DNA of 23,179 nt from DASQDT01 sp036380435 (lineage in GTDB: Bacteria; Acidobacteriota; Blastocatellia; Pyrinomonadales; Pyrinomonadaceae), in contig DASVES010000489.1 of the NCBI GenBank assembly GCA_036380435.1, forward strand, positions 1-23,179, in the 5' to 3' direction. The position numbers were made by a program, and so were the translations under genes. Below, piece after piece: positions 14,439-21,300 of this stretch. Every line of letters begins with the position of its first letter. Positions within the stretch are counted from its first letter, which is position 1. The notes under the pieces are model-generated. The model made no database searches. It was not told where the DNA came from and worked only from the letters and a program-made list of their open reading frames with translations.

Positions 14439-15272
14439 CTACTTGATGACGTTCGCTACGAGGACGACGATGATGCCCTTGTCCTGCATACTCGTGGTGC
14501 CGACGACGACCTTCTCGCCTTCGCGCATCCCGACGGGGGTGTTGAAGCCGACGTTCTCGTACTGGAGGGTGCCGGCGGCGCTGGTCTGCAACGGAATACG
14601 CATGCTGAAGTTGAAGTTCCCGAGCTGCACCTTCAAGGGGTTCGTGCCGGCCGCGTCGAGCCAGATTTGATTCAGCCGGTATTCGTAGAAGATCGGGTTC
14701 TCGTTGGCGGTCGTGTCGGGCGTCAGGCGCAGCTCGGCGACGCCCTTGTTGCCGAGGCCGCCCGGCCCCTCCTTGCCGCGCACCACCTGCGAAGTCATCA
14801 GGTGGTAATTCTTGTAGCTCAGCGTCGTCTGGAGTTGTCTGACCACGTCGTTCAGCTCGGCGGGCAGTTGGGTGGCGCCGCCCGGACTCTGCGCGCTGTT
14901 CGTGGCGATGAGGATGTGGACGCGGAACTCGATGTCGGGGCGCGCCGGCTCGGGCACGTCGAGGCGCTTGATGGCCTCCTCCATGACGGCGATGTTCTCG
15001 GGGAAGTCGCGCACGGTGATCGTCTTGAACTCGCGGTTGGAAGAAATAGTCGCGCCACGGAAGCCGCTGCCGAGGGGACGAATTACGGCGTGGAGCTGTT
15101 CCGGGTTGCTGTGCTTGAGTTCAAAAATCCGACCGCGGAAGCCCTTCTCGCTGACCGTGTCGTCCGGCTTCGCCTCCTGCTTGTCGCTGCCGCCCTGCGC
15201 GAGCGCCGGGGACGCGAGCAGGAGAAGCGTGGCGAGCAGCGCGAGTGAAAATCTGTTTAGGGATGAGAGCAT
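14439..15272 (-). CDS. Secreted protein with a secretin-N-like (short) domain
   Basis: A 277-residue exported protein. AGGAGG lies four bases before the ATG at 15272, so the start is firm. The signal peptide MLSSLNRFSLALLATLLLLA ends at ...SPALA with cleavage after residue 25. Residues about 45-100 (FELKHSNPEQLHAVIRPLGS; then SNREFKTITVRDFPENIAVM; then EEAIKRLDVP) match the short N-domain repeats of type II/III secretin proteins, which fold in the periplasm and bind partners. The C-terminal 150 residues are strand-rich and end in GIIVVLVANVIK; no secretin pore domain follows, and the total length is far below that of a secretin. It is the last gene of an operon with an ECF sigma factor and its anti-sigma factor, 31 bases after the latter. 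Its job is unknown; a periplasmic signal or target of the sigma system is plausible. Confidence 0.82.
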   Translation of the reverse strand: MLSSLNRFSLALLATLLLLASPALAQGGSDKQEAKPDDTVSEKGFRGRIFELKHSNPEQLHAVIRPLGSGFRGATISSNREFKTITVRDFPENIAVMEEAIKRLDVPEPARPDIEFRVHILIATNSAQSPGGATQLPAELNDVVRQLQTTLSYKNYHLMTSQVVRGKEGPGGLGNKGVAELRLTPDTTANENPIFYEYRLNQIWLDAAGTNPLKVQLGNFNFSMRIPLQTSAAGTLQYENVGFNTPVGMREGEKVVVGTTSMQDKGIIVVLVANVIK

Positions 15273-15303
15273 GTTGCCTCCTGTGGCTGGTTGCAGTTTC
15301 GTC

Positions 15304-16098
15304 TTAACGGGGAAGTTTCTCAGGCTCCTGCGGCGTGAGCCAGATGATGCGGACGTTCGGGTCGCCGGTCTGCAACTCGATGCGGAGCATCTTACGCTCG
15401 GCCGGCGCCGCAAGCACGGCCACTTCGGACGCGGGCGCGGCCTCTTCAAGAGTTGGAGCGACGCCCGCCGCCCGCGCGATTTCGGCCGCGACGGCACGGT
15501 CAGACACATGACTTGGCGGCCTCTCGACGCGTTCACTGCGCTTCGCGCGCGAAGCGTGCGTGGCGCGTGCGACGATTTGTGTGCGGCGCGGCGACGACGA
15601 GGCGGTGAGCTTCACTGCGGGCGTGGTTTTCACTTTGATATCGCGTATCGCGGGCGAGTCGATCACGGACGGGCCGTCGGATTCCTGTTGGGCTTCGCCG
15701 TTCGCATCGGCGACTTGTTGCGGCGTGTCTCCCGTCAACCTGTGGCCCTCGCGAAGGTAAGGGGCCAACGCGCCGGCGGCGAAGAGGAAGACGACGCAGG
15801 CCGCAAGAGCGAGCGCACGGCGGCCGAACAGCAGGGCCGTGAGCCGGGCGAAGGCCGGGGGCGGCGGGGCGTCGTCGATCTCGCGGAGGACGTTGCGACG
15901 GACGGCGTCGAAGAATGCCGCGTCGAACTCGGGCGGCTCGTGTGTGCCGAGCAGTTCGCGGCTCGCGGCGAAGTCGGCGGCGAGGCGGCGGCAGTCTTCA
16001 CACGTCCGCAAGTGTGCGGAGAGGGCGCTGGCTTGTCCGGCGCTCAGGTCGCCGCCCGCGTGGAGCGCGAGGAGTCGTTCGTTACTTTCGCAGTTCAT
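15304..16098 (-). CDS. Zinc-finger (ZAS) transmembrane anti-sigma factor
   Basis: A 264-residue anti-sigma factor that should hold the adjacent ECF sigma factor inactive at the inner membrane. The cytoplasmic N-terminus carries the zinc-binding anti-sigma motif HLRTCEDC (His29, Cys33, Cys36). One membrane helix spans about residues 94-114 (ALALAACVVFLFAAGALAPY). The periplasmic part is Ser/Arg-rich and probably disordered, ending in a strand-like LRIELQTGDPNVRIIWLTPQ. The ATG overlaps the sigma stop codon (ATGA, 16095-16098), so the two are translated in a coupled way and in balanced amounts. No protease cleavage site can be identified. Confidence 0.9.
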   Translation of the reverse strand: MNCESNERLLALHAGGDLSAGQASALSAHLRTCEDCRRLAADFAASRELLGTHEPPEFDAAFFDAVRRNVLREIDDAPPPPAFARLTALLFGRRALALAACVVFLFAAGALAPYLREGHRLTGDTPQQVADANGEAQQESDGPSVIDSPAIRDIKVKTTPAVKLTASSSPRRTQIVARATHASRAKRSERVERPPSHVSDRAVAAEIARAAGVAPTLEEAAPASEVAVLAAPAERKMLRIELQTGDPNVRIIWLTPQEPEKLPR

Positions 16099-16754
16099 AG
16101 ACCTGAGCCTCCGGGCCGCTTCTCGCGGAGAATCTGCTCGCAGAACACTTTGAGCTTGACGCGCGCCGTCGAAATCTGGGAGCGCACGGTCGCGGGCCGG
16201 GTGTTCATCAGCCGGGCCACCTCCTCCGTCGCCAGTCCTTCGAGGTCGCGGAGCACGACGGCCGTGCGCTCCTTCTCGGGCAACGCGGCGAGCGCCCGCC
16301 TGACGATTGTTCTTTGCTGCGCGAGGAGCGCGGCCCGTTCGGCGTCGCCGCCCTCGGCGTGCGACCACGGGGTCGCTGCTTCAAACTCGCCGCCCCGTTG
16401 TTCACGCGCCGCGGAGCCTGCCGGCGACGCGCTCCGCGCACGCATCATGTCGCGGCAGACGTTGACGGTGATGCGGTAAAGCCAGCCGTGGAAGTCCTGC
16501 CCCGTCTTGAAACTCTTCAAATATTTGTAGGCGCGCAGGAACGTCTCCTGCGCCGCGTCGCGCGCGTCCTCGCGGTTGCCGAGCAGACGCCAGGCCGTCG
16601 CGGCGACCTTGTGCTGTGTGCAGACCATGAGCTGCTCGAAGGCCGCGCGGTCGCCCGTGCGCGCACGCGCGACGAGGGCCGAGAGGGCGTCAACGTGCGC
16701 GGCGGCGTCTGTAGATGCGGCCTCGCCGGTCGGCCGGTTCTCCGTCATCAACAT
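16095..16754 (-). CDS. ECF (RpoE-like) RNA polymerase sigma factor
   Basis: A 219-residue sigma-70-family factor of the extracytoplasmic-function type. Region 2 (about residues 35-105) contains AAFEQLMVCTQHKVAATAWR, the core-binding REDARDAAQETFLRAYKYLK and the -10-recognition segment DFHGWLYRITVNVCRDMM. A variable linker (106-145) follows. Region 4 (about 150-205) has the helix-turn-helix LPEKERTAVVLRDLEGLATE then EVARLMNTRPATVRSQISTA. Start choice is uncertain: ATGs at 16781, 16754 and 16748 are in frame; 16754 is shown, and GGGAG favours 16754 or 16748. The first gene of a minus-strand operon with its anti-sigma and a secretin-N-like protein, it is divergent from the ROK regulator. Which stimulus it answers is not visible from sequence. 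Confidence 0.93.
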   Translation of the reverse strand: MLMTENRPTGEAASTDAAAHVDALSALVARARTGDRAAFEQLMVCTQHKVAATAWRLLGNREDARDAAQETFLRAYKYLKSFKTGQDFHGWLYRITVNVCRDMMRARSASPAGSAAREQRGGEFEAATPWSHAEGGDAERAALLAQQRTIVRRALAALPEKERTAVVLRDLEGLATEEVARLMNTRPATVRSQISTARVKLKVFCEQILREKRPGGSGL

Positions 16755-17018
16755 GAGACTCCCGGCGCTCCCGCGGCTCATCGTCAATTCTGTCCCTCTC
16801 GTACTCACGTCAATCTCTACCGCGCGGCGCGGGAAAACGCTGAGAACTTTTTCCGCCGCCACGCTGGGCGCGGCACTGTACTTACACGCCGGCGCACGCC
16901 TTTCGTTGCGGCGAAGTGGGGCGGACGTTTCAACGGCGCGTGCGAGGAATTGTGTTGACGCGGTGCGGGGAAACCTATATTTAAGGGCGTCCACAGTCGC
17001 CCGGAGAGTACCCCGACC
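16755..17018. other. Divergent promoter region between the sigma operon and the ROK gene
   Basis: This 264-base gap separates two divergent transcription units. A plus-strand promoter for the ROK gene is listed separately. For the sigma operon I found no convincing housekeeping promoter on the minus strand, which would fit control by the sigma factor itself, but no ECF consensus was firmly recognised. No hidden coding frame is apparent. Confidence 0.45.
16955..16981 (+). promoter_or_regulatory. Promoter of the ROK regulator gene
   Basis: TTGACG (16955-16960, five of six matches) and TATATT (16976-16981, five of six) are 15 bases apart, slightly short of the ideal 17. They are followed by about 37 bases to the ATG at 17019. 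A good match in an otherwise GC-rich region. Confidence 0.5.
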
Positions 17019-18218
17019 ATGCGGAGAATCGACCTCAGAACGGCGCAGACCGCGCGTTCCTCCACCATCCGGGACATCAACCGGCAGATCGTCCTCAACT
17101 ACGTGCGCGAGCGCGAGCCGATCTCGCGCGCCGACATCGCGCGCGAGACGGCGCTGCAACGCTCGACCGTCTCGACCATCGTTGAGGAGTTGAAGACCGA
17201 GGGGCTGATCGAAGAGATCGGGGCGGGGAAGTCCACGGGCGGGCGCCGGCCGACGCTTTTGCGCCTGCGCGCGGCCGGGGCGCTGGCCATCGGCGTGGAC
17301 ATCACCCCGACGCGCACGACCATCGCGACGTGCGATCTGGCGGGGCGCGTGCTCCGGCGCGTGCAGTTCGCCAACAGCGCGCGCCCCGACGAGATGGTCG
17401 CGCTCGTTATCGACCGCGTGCGTGAGATGGCCGTCGGCGAGACGGGGCAGAGGGTGGCCGGCGTCGGCGTCAGCCTGCCCGGTCTGGTGGACACGGAGAC
17501 GGGCCGCGCCGTCTACATTCCCTTCTTCCGCTGGCGCGACTGGGCGATTGCCGAGGAGGTGGAGGAGGCCACGGGGCTGACCGTGCGCGTGGACAACGAC
17601 GCCAACGCCGCCGCGCTCGCCGAGCTGTGGTTCGGGCGGCCCGAGATTTCCGACGCACGCGACTTCATCATGGTGCTCGTCGCCGAGGGCATCGGGACAG
17701 GCATCGTCTTCGACGGACAGATTTATCGCGGCGAGCGCGGAGCGGCCGGTGAGTTCGGACACATGATCGTCGGGCAGCAGGCCCCGACCGCATGCTCCTG
17801 CGGTAACTTCGACTGCTGGGAGGCATTCTCTTCGCAACGCGCGGCCGTCGCGCGCTACGTCTCAACGAGCGCGCCGGGCGGCGTGGCCGGCGACGTGAAC
17901 TTCGAGGGCCTCGTCGAATGCGCGCTCGGCGGCGGGCAGGCGGCCATCGACGCCCTTTCGGAGACGGCACACTACCTCGGCATCGGCATCTCGAACCTCA
18001 TCGTCGGCCTCAGCCCCGAAACCGTCGTCGTCGGCGGTCACATCACGCGCGCGTGGTCTCTCATCTCGCCGTCGCTCGGCGAGACCATCCGCCGCAGCGT
18101 CCGGCGCGGCCTGCCCTCGGCGCGCATCGTCGCTTCCACGCTCGGCGACCAGCCCACCCTCATGGGCGCAATCAGCCTCGTCCTCGCGCGCACCTTCGGC
18201 CTCGCCGAACAGCAGTAA
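17019..18218 (+). CDS. ROK-family transcriptional regulator
   Basis: A 399-residue NagC/XylR-type regulator. Residues about 15-80 are a winged helix-turn-helix that binds DNA (INRQIVLNYVREREPISRAD; ALQRSTVSTIVEELKTEGLI). The remainder is a ROK sugar-binding domain: the first phosphate-loop region reads GVDITPTRTTIATCDLAG, lacking the GGT of active sugar kinases, so it is a sensor, not a kinase. VRVDNDANAAALAELWFG carries the sugar-contacting Asp. The zinc site is the GEFGHM...CSCGNFDCWE signature. Length fits the family. A promoter with TTGACG/TATATT lies just upstream and a GGAGA ribosome binding site precedes the ATG. The ligand, presumably a sugar or sugar phosphate, and the target genes are unknown; the adjacent convergent gene encodes a carbohydrate-related beta-helix protein, which may be coincidence. 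Confidence 0.93.
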   Translation: MRRIDLRTAQTARSSTIRDINRQIVLNYVREREPISRADIARETALQRSTVSTIVEELKTEGLIEEIGAGKSTGGRRPTLLRLRAAGALAIGVDITPTRTTIATCDLAGRVLRRVQFANSARPDEMVALVIDRVREMAVGETGQRVAGVGVSLPGLVDTETGRAVYIPFFRWRDWAIAEEVEEATGLTVRVDNDANAAALAELWFGRPEISDARDFIMVLVAEGIGTGIVFDGQIYRGERGAAGEFGHMIVGQQAPTACSCGNFDCWEAFSSQRAAVARYVSTSAPGGVAGDVNFEGLVECALGGGQAAIDALSETAHYLGIGISNLIVGLSPETVVVGGHITRAWSLISPSLGETIRRSVRRGLPSARIVASTLGDQPTLMGAISLVLARTFGLAEQQ

Positions 18219-18221
18219 AGT

Positions 18222-18306
18222 AAAAGCCGTCAATCGTCAATCGTGAATCGTAAATCGAGGCCGCTTCCTACGATTTACGATTCACGATTGATGATTGACG
18301 GCTTTT
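18222..18306. repeat. 36-base inverted repeat of GTCAATC/GTGAATC/GTAAATC heptads
   Basis: The arms 18222-18257 and 18271-18306 match as inverted complements with a single mismatch and a 13-base loop. Each arm is AAAAGCC followed by the 7-base units GTCAATC, GTCAATC, GTGAATC and GTAAATC. It exactly fills the space between the ROK stop (18216-18218) and the stop of the convergent giant gene (18310-18312). The A-rich start and T-rich end of the arms allow it to work as a bidirectional terminator. Confidence 0.95.
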
Positions 18307-18309
18307 CGC

Positions 18310-21300
18310 CTAACGGCCGAAGCGGGCGCGGTACTCGGTGGAGACGAGGAACGACCTGACCATCTGTGCGGTATGGAAGTCGCCGCCATGATCCTGGAGC
18401 TTCGTGAGCCAGAAGTTGTAGCCGCTGAGATCGGTGTCGGGCGCCTCGTCGGGATTCCGCTGGATGTAGCCGAGATACTGCATGAGGACGAAGGCGGCGT
18501 TGAGTTCGCGGCGGCGGAGCGCGTCGCTTTCGACCACGAGGCGCAGGGCGCGGGCGCGCGCCGCGGTGTCGGCGCTCGTAGCCGCGCCGGCGAACTCTCC
18601 GACGGCCGGCCCCAGCTCAGCTTGCGCCAGCGGCGCGCCGGCGCGCTCGTTGAGGCGGCCGACGAATTCCGCCGGCGCGAGCGCGAGCGGGTAAGCGTTG
18701 ACGAAGTCGGGACGCTCGACGAAGACCGTGGCGAACTCGGCCTTGTTGTCTTCGAGCAGTTGCTGCCAGCCGGGGTCGTTGACGACCAGGCCCAGACCCA
18801 CCTGCCGGGAGTCGAGCAGGAACTCTTCGACGTGGCGGGGCGCGCGCGCGTAGGCGGCCTTGTAGAGCCGGTGGATGAAGTAGCCGGTCTCCTGAAATTC
18901 GGTTGCGAGGAAGAAGGCCGCGGAGACGTTGATCCGTTTATCCTCGACGCAGCCGGGGTCGGCGTCGCAGCTCAGAATCTGGCCCGACCAGAACCGCAGG
19001 CCGTCGGCGTCCGGCTCGCGGTTGAAGAAGTCGCGATAGTGCTGGCGGACGAAGAACTGCGCGTCGTCGATGGGGTTCGCCGCCTGCGGGGCGTGGTCGT
19101 TGTCGGCGATGGTCAGCGTGGTGGTGCTCTGTTCGGCGAGCGTGCCGCCGACGGGGTCGCTCAGCATCAGCGTGAGCTGTTCCGCGCCCTCTAAGTAGGC
19201 GTCGTCCGTGATGAAGATGTCGAGGGACTTGCTCGCCTCGCCAGACTCAAAGCTGATCGTGCCGATGACCGGGCTGAGGTCGGTGCGCTGCTCGGCCGAG
19301 CCGTTGACGGCCGAGCAGACGACCTCGGCCGCGGAGGAGATGTCGCCCGTGCGGACGATGGTGACAGCGACGCTTCCGGCCGCCTCGGAGGCGCTATAGG
19401 CGGCGGCGCCGAAGCTGATGAGCCGCCTCTGCGTGGTCGTGAATTCGGCCGTCTGGTCGGATTCGAGGCCGCCGACGGTGCGGCTCGACGGGCTGAACGC
19501 ACGGTTTGCCAGAATGGGCGTGACGGTGTAGTTGCCGAGCGCGGGCAGGCCGTTGAAAGAGAATGCGCCGGCGGCGTCGGTCGTCGCGGTTCCGGTGCGC
19601 GTGCCGGAGAGGGTGACGGTGACTCCGCCGAGGGCCGCGCCTTCATCCGTCACGTGCCCGCTAATCTTGTAATTGGCGAGCGCGCCCGCAAAGTCGGCCG
19701 AGGCATTGGCCGAGACGTTGTTCAAGGCGGCGTTCGCGCTCGGGAAGACGTAGTGTGCGAGCGAAGGCGTCACCGTATAGTTGCCCTCGGCCGTGACGGT
19801 GAAGGTGTAGTCGCCGCCGGCGTCGGTCGTGATGATGGCGGCCGTCGAGCCGGAGAGCGTGACGATAACGCCGGCGAGGCCGAGCGTGCCCACGCTCACA
19901 CGCCCGGTGAGCTGGTAGCTGACGAGCGCGCCCGTGAAGTCGGCCGTCTGGTCGGAGCCGAGAGCGTCGAAGGTGCGGCTCGCTGGGGTGAAGGCGTGGT
20001 TCGTGTGTGAGGGCGTGACGGTGTAGTTGCCGAGGGCCGTGACGGTGAACGAGTAATTGCCGCCGGCGTCCGTGGTGGCCGCGCCCGCTTGTGAGCCACT
20101 GAGGACGACGGAGACGCCGGGGAGGCCGCTGCCGTCTTTGGTGACGCGACCGTTGATCTTGTACTTCGTGAAGGAAGCGACGAAGTCGGCCGTCTGGTCA
20201 GACTCCAGATTTGTGATGGTGCGGCTCGTGGGTGCGAGGTCGTGGTGCGTGAGGGTTGGCGTGACGGTGTAGGCGCCGCCGATGGTCAGACCCTCGAAGA
20301 AGTATGAGCCAGCCGCGTTGGTGGTGGCGGTGCCCGTGGACGAGCCGGAGAGGATGACGGTCGCGCCGGGGATGCCGGTGTTGTTGATATTCGCGACGCG
20401 CCCGCTGACGGTGTAGGTCTTGAGTGTGCCGGCGAAGTCGGCCGCCTGCGGGCCGGAGATATTGCTGAACGTGCGGGCGGCAGGGGCGAAGTCGTGGCGC
20501 GGGTGCGAGGGCGTAAGCGTGTAGTCGCCCTCCGCCTTCACATTGAACGTGTAATTGCCGGCGGCGTCGGTGGTGGCGACGCCCGCGGATGAGCCGGAGA
20601 GCGTCACCGTCGCGCCGGCGAGGGCGCTGCCGCCGGTCGTCACGCGGCCGGAAATCTGATAGCTGACGAGCGCGCCGGCAAAGTCGGCCGCGGCGTTGGC
20701 CGAGAGATTGTTGAAAGCGGCGCTCGCGGGTGTGAACGTGTAGTTGGGGCGCGATGGCGTCACCGTGTAGTTGCCCTCGGCCGTGACGGTGAAGGTGTAG
20801 TTGCCGCCGGCGTCCGCGGTGGTCGTGCCCGTCTGTGAGCCGGAGAGCCTGACGGTTGCGCCGGCGAGACTCGCCCCGCCGGCAGTGACGCGCCCGGTAA
20901 TATTGTAACTGACGAGCGCGCCCGTGAAGTCGGTCGTCTGGTCGGAGCCGAGAGCGTCGAAGGTGCGGCTCGCGGGGGTGAAGGTGTAGTTCTGCCGTGT
21001 GGAGGTGACGGTGAAGCTGCCGCCGGCCGGGAGGTTCGGAAGCGTGTAGTTGCCGTCGGCGTCCGCGGCGGCCGTGGCAGTCTGTGAGCCGGAGAGTGTG
21101 ACGGTCGCGCCGGCGACGGGGGCGCCGGCGGCGTTCGTGACCTTGCCGCGAATGGCGTGGCGGTTGAGCGTCGCGGCGAAGTTGGCGGTGCGGTTGCCGA
21201 GGAGATTGCTGACAGTGACGCTGGGCGGCGCAAGCGTGTAATGCGTCCGGGTGGCGGTGACGGTGTAGTTGCCCTCGGCGATGGCCGTGAAGCTGTAATT

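Noticed and set aside
16755..17837. Upstream extension of the sigma-factor frame towards 17837
   Set aside because: The extension runs antisense through the ROK gene and has no sigma-factor similarity; true starts with acceptable ribosome binding sites lie at 16748-16781.
18295..19194. A 299-residue open frame on the plus strand opposite the DUF4214/Calx-beta end of the giant gene
   Set aside because: It is the mirror of a well-supported coding frame in GC-rich DNA, its residues (Val, Ala, Glu, Gly, Arg) follow from the complement, and it has no recognisable domain or ribosome binding site.
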